Part shown: in pieces, positions 43,969 to 51,924 of the stretch
How positions within the stretch are numbered: the first letter of the stretch is position 1
Layout: the number at the start of each line of letters is the position of its first letter
Source: Clostridiales bacterium UBA4644
GTDB taxonomy: Bacteria > Bacillota > Clostridia > Oscillospirales > Butyricicoccaceae
Length of the DNA: 64,000 nucleotides
Direction of reading: 5' to 3'
Assembly: GCA_002405755.1 (NCBI GenBank)
Contig: DHMK01000040.1
Coordinates: forward strand, 731-64,730
Notes under the pieces: model-generated
The model's input: only the letters and a program-made list of their open reading frames with translations
Database searches by the model: none
What the model was told of the DNA's origin: nothing
Program-made: the position numbers and the translations under genes

Positions 43969-44826
43969 GTGAAGCGGATCCATGAAGCCCTGACGGAAAA
44001 GGCGGCCGGATTCACCAAGGGCCAGCGGCTGCTGGCGCGGTTCATCACCGAGCAGTGTGAAAAAGCGGCGTTTATGAGCTCCTTTGATCTGGCGTCGGTG
44101 ACCGGCGTCAGCCAGTCCACGGTGATCCGCTTTGCCGCGGCGCTGGGCTATGCGGGCTATGGCGATTTTCAGGACGCGCTGCAGCTGGAGCTGAAATACC
44201 GTCTGACTACGCTGGAGCATTTTGCGGAGCCGGACGACGGAGAATCCGCCGAAAAGGCGCTGCTGGACCATATCGCCGCCCAGGACGCCATGAACATCAA
44301 GAAAAACAGCGGACTCAACCCCCTGGACGCTCTGCACAATCTCTGCACCCGGCTGATGCTCTCCGGCAGGGTCTATCTTTACGGACAGGGCTGCGCCGCC
44401 TGCGCGGCAGTCTATCTGGCGTCTTATCTGCGGATCCTGCTGCCCAATGTGTGCTGCATCAATCAGCTGGGGATGGAGCCCGTCAGCGCCGCCGCCCTCA
44501 TCGGGGAGGGCGATCTTCTGCTGTGCATCTCCTTCCCCCAGCATCAGCAGGCCACGCTGGAGCTGATCGCTTACGCACAGGAGCAGGAGGCCTGCGTGGC
44601 GGTCATCAGCGAGAGCCACGATTCTCCAGCGGCCCGGGAAGCGGAGATCAGTCTGGTGGCGGAATGCGGTGAGCTTGGCCTGGGCGGGAGCCTTGCACCG
44701 GTGATCTCCCTCTGCGGGAGCCTGGTCAGCCTGCTGGCCCGCAGCGATGAAAAGGCCCAGAAAAAGCTCAGCGCCTTTTATGCGGCTGCGCAGTATCGGC
44801 CGCAGATGGGAGAGACGACGGAATGA
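43969..44826 (+). CDS. MurR/RpiR family transcriptional regulator
   Basis: 285 residues. The N-terminal helix-turn-helix is at about 18-60 (KGQRLLARFITEQCEKAAF, then DLASVTGVSQSTVIRFAAALG), and a SIS sugar-phosphate-binding domain follows at about 120-240 (LMLSGRVYLYGQGCAACAAVYL, then LLLCISFPQHQQATLELIAYA). The family senses phosphosugars such as MurNAc-6-phosphate. No sugar-catabolism gene lies beside it, so its regulon is elsewhere or the effector is different. The GTG at 43969 was preferred over the GTG at 43960 because GGAGTGAG then sits at the right distance. Its end overlaps the next gene by four bases. Confidence 0.9.
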   Translation: MKRIHEALTEKAAGFTKGQRLLARFITEQCEKAAFMSSFDLASVTGVSQSTVIRFAAALGYAGYGDFQDALQLELKYRLTTLEHFAEPDDGESAEKALLDHIAAQDAMNIKKNSGLNPLDALHNLCTRLMLSGRVYLYGQGCAACAAVYLASYLRILLPNVCCINQLGMEPVSAAALIGEGDLLLCISFPQHQQATLELIAYAQEQEACVAVISESHDSPAAREAEISLVAECGELGLGGSLAPVISLCGSLVSLLARSDEKAQKKLSAFYAAAQYRPQMGETTE

Positions 44827-46061
44827 GGATCCTGATCGTCGGCGGGGGAGCCGCCGGGATGATGGCGGCCTGTACGGCTGCCGCCGCAGGCGCGGAGGTG
44901 ACGCTGATCGAGCGCAACGCCTTTTGCGGCATGAAGCTGAATATCACCGGCAAGGGCCGGTGCAATCTGACCAACGACTGCGCGGAGGACGAGCTCCTGC
45001 GCAATGTTCTGACGAATGGCCGATTCCTTTACAGTGCTTTTGCCGCAATGCCGCCCCAGCGATTGATGGAATATTTTGAGTCGCTGGGCGTGCCCTTGAA
45101 AACAGAACGGGGCAAGCGGGTCTTTCCCGTCTCCGACCGGGCGAGGGACATTTCCGGCGCCCTGCGCGACAGGATGCACCGTCTGGGCGTCGCCGTCCTG
45201 CAGGGGAAGGTCACGGAGCTTTTGACGATGGCCGGCGCGGTCTCCGGCGTCCGGCTGGCAGACGGGAGCGTCCTCTCCGGGGATCGGGTGATCCTGGCTG
45301 CCGGCGGGCAGTCTTATCCCCGGACGGGCTCCGACGGAAACGGCTACCGCCTGGCTCGGGCCGTGGGCCACACCGTCACCGATCTGCATCCCTCGCTGGT
45401 GCCGCTGCTGGCGGCAGGGGAGGACCCTGCAAGGCTGGAGGGTCTGGCGCTGAAAAATGTGACGCTGACGGTCAGCAAGCAGGGCAAAACGCTGTTTTCC
45501 GATTTTGGCGAGCTGGTCTTTACGGCGAAGGGCATTTCCGGCCCGCTGGTTTTGAGCGCTTCGGCCCATCTGGATCGGGGGAAGCACACGTATCCTTATC
45601 AGGCGGCCATCGACCTGAAGCCCGCCCTTGCGCCGGAGGCGCTGGACAAGCGTCTGCTGCGGGATTTCGGCGAGAATCAGAACCGGGATTTTTCCAATGC
45701 CCTTTCTGCGCTGCTGCCGGCAAAGCTGATCCCCGTGATGATCCGGCGCTCGGGCATCCCGCCCCATCAGAAGGTCAACAGCATCACCCGGGCCCAGCGG
45801 GAAACGCTGGGCGCGCTGATCAAGGCCTTTCCGCTGGAGCTGACCGGCGCGGGAGGCTGGGACGAAGCAGTGGTCACTGCCGGCGGCATCTCCGTCCGGG
45901 AGGTAGACCCGAAAACCATGCAGTCCCGTCTGGTCCCCGGCCTGTATCTGGCGGGAGAGATTTTGGATGTGGACGCTTATACCGGCGGCTTTAATCTGCA
46001 GATCGCCTGGGCCACGGGCTTCGTGGCCGGGAGAGCCGCCGCAGAGGGAGGAAACGCCTGA
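44823..46061 (+). CDS. BaiN/RdsA family NAD(P)/FAD-dependent oxidoreductase
   Basis: 412-residue flavoprotein of the HI0933/YhiN group. The FAD-binding ILIVGGGAAGMMAACTAA lies at residues 3-20, the signature MKLNITGKGRCNLTND near 38-53, and GGQSYPRTGSDGNGYRLA near 160. The C-terminal GEILDVDAYTGGFNLQIAWATG is also typical. BaiN of Clostridium scindens has been linked to bile-acid dehydroxylation, but most members are housekeeping flavoproteins of unsettled function. The start overlaps the regulator (ATGA), and its stop shares a base with cmk. Confidence 0.9.
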   Translation: MRILIVGGGAAGMMAACTAAAAGAEVTLIERNAFCGMKLNITGKGRCNLTNDCAEDELLRNVLTNGRFLYSAFAAMPPQRLMEYFESLGVPLKTERGKRVFPVSDRARDISGALRDRMHRLGVAVLQGKVTELLTMAGAVSGVRLADGSVLSGDRVILAAGGQSYPRTGSDGNGYRLARAVGHTVTDLHPSLVPLLAAGEDPARLEGLALKNVTLTVSKQGKTLFSDFGELVFTAKGISGPLVLSASAHLDRGKHTYPYQAAIDLKPALAPEALDKRLLRDFGENQNRDFSNALSALLPAKLIPVMIRRSGIPPHQKVNSITRAQRETLGALIKAFPLELTGAGGWDEAVVTAGGISVREVDPKTMQSRLVPGLYLAGEILDVDAYTGGFNLQIAWATGFVAGRAAAEGGNA

Positions 46062-46732
46062 TGAATCATGCCATTGCCATTGACGGCCCGGCCGGCGCGG
46101 GAAAGAGCACCATCGCGAAAGCGCTGGCCGCCCGGCTGCACTATATTTATATCGACACCGGCGCAATGTATCGCGCCATCGGTCTGTTTGCCCTGCGCAG
46201 CGGCGTTTCAGGCGAGGACCGGGCGGGCGTGGCGGCGCTGCTGCCGGCGATCCGGCTGGAGCTTTGCTTTCAGGACGGCGCACAGCATATCCTGCTGAAC
46301 GGGGAGGACGTTTCTCAGGCCATCCGCACGCCCCAGGCCTCCGCCTATGCCAGCCTGGTCTCTGCCATCCCGGCGGTGCGCAGCTTTTTGCTGGAGTATC
46401 AGCGGAGCTTTGCCCGGAGCAATTCCGTCATCATGGACGGCCGGGACATCGGCACCGTGGTGCTGCCCCAGGCGGACTGCAAGATCTTTCTCACCGCCGG
46501 CAGCGAGGCCCGGGCCCGCCGCCGCTTTGCGGAGCTGCAGGCCAAGGGCGACGAGACGCCCTACGAGGAAGTGCTGGCCGCCATCCGGCAGCGGGACCTG
46601 CAGGATTCCTCCCGGGAAACGGCGCCCCTGAAGGCTGCGGAGGACGCGGTAACGGTGGATACCACGGCGTGTACGCTGGAGGAGTCCATTGAGAAGGTCT
46701 ATGCCGTGGTAAAGGAGAAGCTGCATGTTTAA
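46061..46732 (+). CDS. cmk: Cytidylate kinase
   Basis: 223-residue nucleoside monophosphate kinase that phosphorylates CMP and dCMP. P-loop IDGPAGAGKSTIAKALA at residues 7-23; IYIDTGAMYRAIGLFAL follows; the CMP-binding insert includes MDGRDIGTVVLPQADCKIFLTA near 126-147; the lid region is EARARRRFAELQ. The start ATG shares a base with the stop of the flavoprotein gene and has GGAGGAAACGCCTG upstream. The order cmk-plsC-ispH/rpsA is a conserved clostridial arrangement. Confidence 0.96.
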   Translation: MNHAIAIDGPAGAGKSTIAKALAARLHYIYIDTGAMYRAIGLFALRSGVSGEDRAGVAALLPAIRLELCFQDGAQHILLNGEDVSQAIRTPQASAYASLVSAIPAVRSFLLEYQRSFARSNSVIMDGRDIGTVVLPQADCKIFLTAGSEARARRRFAELQAKGDETPYEEVLAAIRQRDLQDSSRETAPLKAAEDAVTVDTTACTLEESIEKVYAVVKEKLHV

Positions 46733-47339
46733 GATCGTTTATTATCTGGTGCTGATCTGTCTTTATCCCTTTTACTGGTATCGCTTTGAGGGCAGGGAAA
46801 ACATCCCCGCCGGCCCCTGTGTCCTCTGCGGCAATCACAGCACCAACAGCGACGCCGTTTTCATGGTGTTGGCCAACGGAAAAAAGGGCGACTATGGCTT
46901 TATGGCCAAGGAGGAGCTGTTCAAGGTGCCGGTCCTGCGGCACATCATCCGCTGGCTCCATGCGTTTCCGGTGAAGCGGGGCATGGCCGGCGGCGATATG
47001 CACGCCATCCGCACGGGCTTTTCCATTTTGAGATCCGGCAAGAAGCTTTTGATGTTCCCGGAGGGGACGCGGGTCAAAAACGGCGTCAGCGTCCGCACGG
47101 GACAGCCGGTGGAGCCCAAGGTGGGGGCGGTGCTGTTTGCCCTGCGGGGCGGCGTTCCGCTGGTGCCTGTCTATATTTCCGAGGGGCGGAAGCTCTTCCG
47201 GCGGAATGTGGTCCGCATCGGCCAGCCCTATCAGCCGGACTGCGGCAGCGCAAAGCCCACCCAGGAGGATTATCAGCGGCTGACCCATGAGTTGATGGAC
47301 AAGATCTATGCGCTGCGCCCCGAGGGAGGAAGGGCATGA
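46725..47339 (+). CDS. plsC: 1-acyl-sn-glycerol-3-phosphate acyltransferase
   Basis: 204-residue membrane-associated acyltransferase that makes phosphatidic acid. A hydrophobic N-terminus (residues 3-20) precedes the HX4D motif in GNHSTNSDAVF near 43-53, the glycerophosphate-binding FPEGTRVKNG near 110, and VPLVPVYISEGRKLF later. The gene overlaps cmk by eight bases and ispH-rpsA by four, so expression is coupled. The length is normal for PlsC. Confidence 0.93.
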   Translation: MFKIVYYLVLICLYPFYWYRFEGRENIPAGPCVLCGNHSTNSDAVFMVLANGKKGDYGFMAKEELFKVPVLRHIIRWLHAFPVKRGMAGGDMHAIRTGFSILRSGKKLLMFPEGTRVKNGVSVRTGQPVEPKVGAVLFALRGGVPLVPVYISEGRKLFRRNVVRIGQPYQPDCGSAKPTQEDYQRLTHELMDKIYALRPEGGRA

Positions 47340-49264
47340 GCGTCACGCTGGCAAGGTCGGCGGGCTATTGCTTCGGCGTCCGCCGGGCGGTGCAGCTGGC
47401 CCTGGACCATGCATCGCCGGACCAGCCCATTTATGCGGACGGCGCGCTGATCCACAATCGCCACGCCATTCAGGAGCTGCGGCAGCATGGCGTGATCACG
47501 GTGGAGCAGCCGGAGCAGATCCCTGCCGGGGCACAGGTACTGATCCGGGCCCACGGCGTTCCGCCGGAGGAGGTGCAGGCACTGCAGGAAAAGGGCTGCC
47601 GCATTCTCGATGCCACCTGCCCCTATGTGGCTAAGATCCACCGGATCGCGGAGGAGGAGAGCGCCAAGGGGCGGACGGTCCTGATCTTCGGCAAGCATGG
47701 TCATCCTGAGGTGATCGGCATTGCGGCCCGCTGCCGCCGGCCTTATATCGCCGAAACGGAGGAGGATCTGAACAAAATCCTTCAGAAATGCGCCAATTTG
47801 CCCCTTTCTGTGGTTTGTCAGACCACTTTTCAGAAAGAAATTTATGTAAAGTTTGTAAACATCGTAAAAACTACTTGCCAATCGGCACAGTTGTTTGATA
47901 CAATATGCAGAGCAACGGAATTGCGCCAGTCAGAAGCGCGGTCCCTTGCTGTGCGGTCCGATCTCGCAGTGGTGATCGGCGACCCCGCCAGCAGCAATTC
48001 CCAGAGCCTTTACCAGCTCTGCAAGGCCTACTGTCCTAATACGCAGTTCGTGCAGGATGCCGGGGAATTGGAGCTGTCTGGCCTGAGAAAGGCGAAAAAT
48101 GCTTTTGTCACCGCAGGCGCTTCGACGCCGGACCGAATAATTGAGGAGGTAAACAGGATTATGACTGAAGAAATCAAGAACAACGGCACAGAGAGCTTTG
48201 AGGAACTTTTGGAGCAATCTCTGAAAACTTTACATACAGGAGAAAAGGTGACCGGCGTTGTTACGGCGATCAATGCAACGGACGTTACGGTCGATCTGGG
48301 CGTCAAGCAGGCCGGCTATATCCCCACCACCGAGCTGTCTGACGATCCCAACTATGTGGTGGCCGATCATATCCATGTGGGCGACGAGGTGGAGGCCTTT
48401 GTGGTCCGCGTCAACGATGTGGAAGGCTGGATCATGCTCTCCAAGAAGCGTCTGGACGCCGTGAAGAACTGGGAGGTCCTGGAGGCCGCCGTGGAAAGCA
48501 AGGAGCCCATGGAGGGCGTCATCATCGATCAGAACAAGGGCGGCATCGTGGCTCTGGTCAAGGGCATCCGGGTGTTCATCCCCGCCAGCCAGACCGGCCT
48601 GCCCCGGGAGGCTTCCTTTGATCCCCTGATGAAGACCACTCAGAAGCTGCGCATCACCGAGGTCAACACCCAGCGCCATCGCGTGGTGGGCTCCATCAAG
48701 GTCCTGCAGGCGGAATCCCGCAAGGAAGCCCAGGCCAAGATCTGGGAGACCATCGAGCTGGGCAAGAAGTATCATGGCGTCGTCAAGTCCTTCACTTCTT
48801 ACGGCGCGTTTGTGGATATCGGCGGCGTGGACGGCATGGTCCATATCTCCGAGCTGTCCTGGAACCATGTGAAGCATCCCTCTGACGTGCTGAAGATCGG
48901 CCAGGAGGTGGAGGTCTATGTCATCGGCCTGGATCCCGAGAAGAAGAAGATCTCCCTGGGCTATCGCAAGGAAGAGGACAATCCCTGGACCAAGTTCATC
49001 AACACCTATCATGTGGATGATGTGGCCAAGGTCAAGATCGTCAAGTTCATGCCCTTCGGCGCCTTTGCCGAGGTCATGCCCGGCGTGGACGGCCTGATCC
49101 ACATTTCCCAGATCGCGGACCGCCGCATCGGCAAGCCCGAAGAGGTCCTGCAGATCGGTCAGGAAGTGGACGCCAAGATCATCGGCATCGACGAGGACAA
49201 GAAGAAGATCTCTCTGTCCATCCGCGCGCTGCTGGCTCCCGCCGCTGAGACCGAAGCGGAATAA
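47336..49264 (+). CDS. ispH-rpsA: Fusion of HMBPP reductase (IspH) and ribosomal protein S1
   Basis: 642-residue fusion known from Clostridia. Residues 1 to about 275 are 4-hydroxy-3-methylbut-2-enyl diphosphate reductase, the last step of the MEP isoprenoid pathway: the cluster cysteines are Cys12 (AGYCFGVRRAV), Cys95 (LDATCPYVAK) and Cys191 (DTICRATELRQ), and GDPASSNSQSL is the substrate site. Residues from about 300 hold four S1 repeats (starting near 300, 385, 472 and 558), the RNA-binding part of S1. Between them is AGGAGGT (48144-48150) ten bases before an in-frame ATG (48161, residue 276), and a promoter-like sequence lies at 47875-47904. S1 may therefore also be made alone (367 residues). 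The start overlaps plsC by four bases. Confidence 0.95.
   Translation: MSVTLARSAGYCFGVRRAVQLALDHASPDQPIYADGALIHNRHAIQELRQHGVITVEQPEQIPAGAQVLIRAHGVPPEEVQALQEKGCRILDATCPYVAKIHRIAEEESAKGRTVLIFGKHGHPEVIGIAARCRRPYIAETEEDLNKILQKCANLPLSVVCQTTFQKEIYVKFVNIVKTTCQSAQLFDTICRATELRQSEARSLAVRSDLAVVIGDPASSNSQSLYQLCKAYCPNTQFVQDAGELELSGLRKAKNAFVTAGASTPDRIIEEVNRIMTEEIKNNGTESFEELLEQSLKTLHTGEKVTGVVTAINATDVTVDLGVKQAGYIPTTELSDDPNYVVADHIHVGDEVEAFVVRVNDVEGWIMLSKKRLDAVKNWEVLEAAVESKEPMEGVIIDQNKGGIVALVKGIRVFIPASQTGLPREASFDPLMKTTQKLRITEVNTQRHRVVGSIKVLQAESRKEAQAKIWETIELGKKYHGVVKSFTSYGAFVDIGGVDGMVHISELSWNHVKHPSDVLKIGQEVEVYVIGLDPEKKKISLGYRKEEDNPWTKFINTYHVDDVAKVKIVKFMPFGAFAEVMPGVDGLIHISQIADRRIGKPEEVLQIGQEVDAKIIGIDEDKKKISLSIRALLAPAAETEAE
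47875..47904 (+). promoter_or_regulatory. Internal promoter candidate inside ispH
   Basis: TTGCCA (47875-47880) and TACAAT (47899-47904) are separated by 18 bases within a locally AT-rich stretch (about 47786-47930) of the otherwise GC-rich coding sequence. A transcript from here would contain only the S1 part, with a leader of roughly 250 bases. Confidence 0.4.
48144..48163 (+). promoter_or_regulatory. Internal Shine-Dalgarno and ATG for S1
   Basis: AGGAGGT at 48144-48150, ten bases, then ATG at 48161 in frame with the fusion. It would start a 367-residue protein that begins MTEEIKNNGTESFEELLEQ, resembling free-standing S1 N-termini. Confidence 0.5.
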
Positions 49265-49280
49265 TCAAAAGCAAACAGCA

Positions 49281-49309
49281 ACCCCCGGCCAGATCGGCCG
49301 GGGGTTTTT
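49281..49309 (+). terminator. Terminator after ispH-rpsA
   Basis: A 10-base-pair perfect stem ACCCCCGGCC/GGCCGGGGGT (49281-49290 and 49296-49305) with a five-base loop, followed by TTTT. It ends the long run that begins at lon. Confidence 0.9.
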
Positions 49310-49341
49310 AAGACGATATTTGGATCGGGAAACAAGAAGAT

Positions 49342-49393
49342 CCGGAACTGCCGGCAAGATCAGCTGCGCAGCTCCGGGTCTTCTGCAGTTCGG
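49342..49393. repeat. Nested inverted repeats in the spacer after rpsA
   Basis: CCGGAACTGC (49342-49351) can pair with GCAGTTCGG (49385-49393) with one bulged base, and encloses a 12-base perfect palindrome AGCTGCGCAGCT (49362-49373). I see no gene, promoter or T-run here. It could be a structured RNA or a remnant. Confidence 0.35.
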
Positions 49394-49428
49394 GAAAGTG
49401 AGATGCTTTCGGCTTTAGCGGGCGTGTT

Positions 49429-49449
49429 CCTCCGCAGATCCTGCGGAGG
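49429..49449. repeat. Perfect inverted repeat at the 3' end of the GNAT gene
   Basis: CCTCCGCAG-ATC-CTGCGGAGG, 15 bases beyond the GNAT stop codon. It lacks a T-run on either strand, so it is at best a weak terminator or a 3'-end stabilising stem. Confidence 0.4.
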
Positions 49450-49463
49450 GATGACCGCAGGGA

Positions 49464-49916
49464 TCACTTCAAACGGTAGGCATATTCGTTGTCCATTGCC
49501 TGAAATCCAAAGCTCAGATAAAGCTGCTTTCCTGCGGCAGAGGGGTTCAGCATAATTCTGGCACAGTCGATCTCCCTGGCATACGCTGCCAATATTTCCA
49601 AGAGTCTTTTGGCGATCCCTTTCCGACGGTATTCAGGGACCACATACATATTCATCAGTCTGGCAACCTTACCGTTGGGGAAGCTGGTGGTGGGCATCAT
49701 TTCAAACAGCGTCAGCCCTGCGTCGGCGATCAAGCGGCCTTCGTCTTCGCAAACAAATACCACATGACTGCCATTTGAAATATTACGCTGAAAGAAGTCC
49801 CTTGTGAGCGGCAAAAGGAATTCTTCCTGAAAGTCTGCGTCCAGCTCCCTGCGCATGGCCATCCGAAGCCTGGTAAGCTTATCAAGATCCGCGATCGTGG
49901 CGATACGATAGTTCAT
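49464..49916 (-). CDS. GNAT family N-acetyltransferase
   Basis: 150-residue acyl-CoA-dependent acetyltransferase; the substrate is unknown. Motif A, which binds the CoA pyrophosphate, reads VVPEYRRKGIAKRLLEIL near residues 92-109; motif B follows as ARIMLNPSAAGKQLYLSFGFQ. The start at 49916 (MNYRIATIADLDK) was chosen because conserved sequence begins there and AAAGGACG lies upstream. Base composition is unlike its neighbours: rows 49501-49680 have 89 G or C in 180 bases, whereas nearby genes are clearly richer. It stands alone between structured spacers, so recent acquisition is plausible. Confidence 0.85.
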   Translation of the reverse strand: MNYRIATIADLDKLTRLRMAMRRELDADFQEEFLLPLTRDFFQRNISNGSHVVFVCEDEGRLIADAGLTLFEMMPTTSFPNGKVARLMNMYVVPEYRRKGIAKRLLEILAAYAREIDCARIMLNPSAAGKQLYLSFGFQAMDNEYAYRLK

Positions 49917-50026
49917 GAAGCATCGTCCTTTCCTGAAAATACAAATGACTGCGCAGAGCACCCAGGCCCAACGGCTTAACGGGCAGACGCGAAACGAGAT
50001 ACCGCTCCCGCTGGAAAAACGCGGCT

Positions 50027-51760
50027 TTACTGCGGCCGGTCGCTGTCGCGGAACTGCAGGGAATAGAGGTCCTTATAAACGCCGCCTTTGGCGATGAGCG
50101 CGTCGTGGGTGCCCTGCTCCTTCACCTGGCCGTCTACGATGACGGCGATCTCGTCCGCGTTTCGGATGGTGGACAGCCGGTGGGCCACGACGATGGTGGT
50201 GCGGCCCTTGCAGAGCTCGTCCAGCGCGTTTTGGATGAGCACCTCGGAGGTGTTGTCCAGAGCGCTGGTGGCCTCGTCCAGGATCAGGATGGCGGGATCC
50301 TTCAAAAAGACCCGGGCGATGCTCAGCCGTTGCTTTTGTCCGCCGGAGAGCTTGACGCCCCGCTCGCCGATATTGGTGTCATAACCATGCTCCAGGCTCA
50401 TGACAAAATCGTGGATATTAGCCCGGCGGGCCGCAGCATAGATCTCCTCATCGGTGGCGTCCAGCCGGCCGTAGCGAATATTATCGCGGATGGTGCCCGC
50501 AAAGAGAAACACATCCTGCTGCACGATGCCGATGCTCCGGCGCAGGGAATCCATGGTGAGTCTGCGGATGTCCTGTCCGTCGATGAGGATGGCGCCGTCC
50601 TCCGGGCCCAGCTTATAAAAGCCCGGGATCAGGTGGCAGACGGTGGTCTTGCCGCCGCCGGAGGGCCCTACCAGCGCCAGCGTGTGCCCCTGCGGCACCT
50701 GCAGATCGATATGACGCAAAACGCCCTTGGAGCCTTCATAGGCGAAGCTCACATCCTTCAGCTGAATATCGCCCCGGGGCGAGCGCAGCTCCACTGCGCC
50801 GGGCGCGTCCTCCTCGGCGGGAACGTCCATGATCTCCACGAACCGCTGGAAGCCGGTAACGCCGTTTTGATACTGCTCCATAAAGTTGATCAGCGTGGTC
50901 ACCGGCGTGATAAACAGGTTGACAGAGACGATAAAGGTGGAATAATCGGCAAAATTGATCTTGCCGTTGTAGAGAAACAGGCCGCCGGCGATCAGGATCA
51001 ATACATTGAACACATCGGTGATAAAGGCCGTGGAGGAGGAAAAGCGGCCCATGGCCCGATAGGCCCGGCGGGCGGCCTCCACAAACTGCAGATTGCCCTG
51101 TTCAAACTTTTCCATTTCCTTTTCCGCGTTGGTATAGGCCTTGGTAACGCGGATGCCGGAGACGCTGCTTTCCACGGCGGCGTTGATGGTGGCGTTGCTT
51201 CTGCGCCGGTCGGTAAAGGCCTCCCGCATCTGCTTGCGCAGGTGGAGCGAGACCACGGCCAGCACAGGGACGCAGGCGAAAATGATCAGCGTCAGCGGCA
51301 CGTTCAGCGAGCAGAGATAGACAAAGGAGAGCACGATCATGCTGACGCCGGTGAGCAGATTTTCCGGGCCGTGGTGGGCCAGCTCGCTGACCTCGAACAG
51401 GTCGGAGGTCAGGCGGGACATGATCCGCCCGGTCTCGTGCTCGTCGAAGAAGGTGAAGGGCAGCTTTTCCAGATGGGCAAACATATCCCGCCGCATCTGG
51501 GCCTGCATCTGCGTGCCCATCATGTGGCCGTAATACTGCACAAAATAGCGCAGCAGCATCCGCACGGCATAAAGCGCCAGCAGAATGAGCCCCGCCAGAA
51601 CGATGGCGGAATAGGTCCGGTTGGGGATGTAGTCGTTGAGCATCCGGTTGGTCACCACGGGATAGACCATGCCGATAACGGAGATCAGCAGGGAAGCGGT
51701 CATATCCATGGCAAAAAGCCGCTTGTGAGGCCTGTAGTAGGAAATAAAGCGCTTGAGCAT
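50027..51760 (-). CDS. ABC exporter, fused permease and ATPase
   Basis: 577-residue half-transporter of the MsbA/BmrA type IV exporter class, working as a dimer. The N-terminal domain has six membrane helices (to about residue 310). The ATPase domain shows Walker A LVGPSGGGKTTVCHL near 370, the Q-loop and signature LSGGQKQRLSIARVFL near 474, and Walker B ILILDEATSALD. The substrate (lipid, drug or peptide) cannot be read from sequence. The start at 51760 was set by AGAGGAGACC before the ATG; the longer frame begins in the promoter. It has a strong promoter with an inverted repeat over its -35. There is no second half-transporter next to it, suggesting a homodimer. Confidence 0.93.
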   Translation of the reverse strand: MLKRFISYYRPHKRLFAMDMTASLLISVIGMVYPVVTNRMLNDYIPNRTYSAIVLAGLILLALYAVRMLLRYFVQYYGHMMGTQMQAQMRRDMFAHLEKLPFTFFDEHETGRIMSRLTSDLFEVSELAHHGPENLLTGVSMIVLSFVYLCSLNVPLTLIIFACVPVLAVVSLHLRKQMREAFTDRRRSNATINAAVESSVSGIRVTKAYTNAEKEMEKFEQGNLQFVEAARRAYRAMGRFSSSTAFITDVFNVLILIAGGLFLYNGKINFADYSTFIVSVNLFITPVTTLINFMEQYQNGVTGFQRFVEIMDVPAEEDAPGAVELRSPRGDIQLKDVSFAYEGSKGVLRHIDLQVPQGHTLALVGPSGGGKTTVCHLIPGFYKLGPEDGAILIDGQDIRRLTMDSLRRSIGIVQQDVFLFAGTIRDNIRYGRLDATDEEIYAAARRANIHDFVMSLEHGYDTNIGERGVKLSGGQKQRLSIARVFLKDPAILILDEATSALDNTSEVLIQNALDELCKGRTTIVVAHRLSTIRNADEIAVIVDGQVKEQGTHDALIAKGGVYKDLYSLQFRDSDRPQ

Positions 51761-51813
51761 GGGAAGGTCTCCTCTTCTGGATGATGTTCCGCCCAATGAG
51801 GCCGGCAAGGGAT

Positions 51814-51842
51814 AGTATACGACAAAAGGTTGATTTCGTCAA
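51814..51842 (-). promoter_or_regulatory. Promoter for the ABC exporter
   Basis: On the minus strand TTGACG (51837-51842) and TATACT (51814-51819) are separated by 17 bases; a strong sigma-A match. Confidence 0.75.
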
Positions 51843-51844
51843 CC
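51828..51844. promoter_or_regulatory. Operator-like inverted repeat over the ABC exporter -35
   Basis: GGTTGA-TTTCG-TCAACC, six-base perfect arms with a five-base centre, covers the -35 of the exporter promoter. The TTGA-N5-TCAA core is the kind of site used by MarR-type regulators of exporters, but no regulator gene is adjacent. Confidence 0.45.
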
Positions 51845-51872
51845 AAAACCCGCAAAAAAGCAGCAAGGAAAA

Positions 51873-51898
51873 GGGCCGCACCCGGAGGGGTACGGCCC
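51873..51898 (-). terminator. Terminator after rpsT
   Basis: On the minus strand GGGCCGTACCC pairs with GGGTGCGGCCC (11 pairs including one T-G) around a four-base loop, followed by TTTTCCTTG. Confidence 0.8.
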
Positions 51899-51924
51899 GA
51901 ACGAACGAGGTTCCGCGTGAAGAC

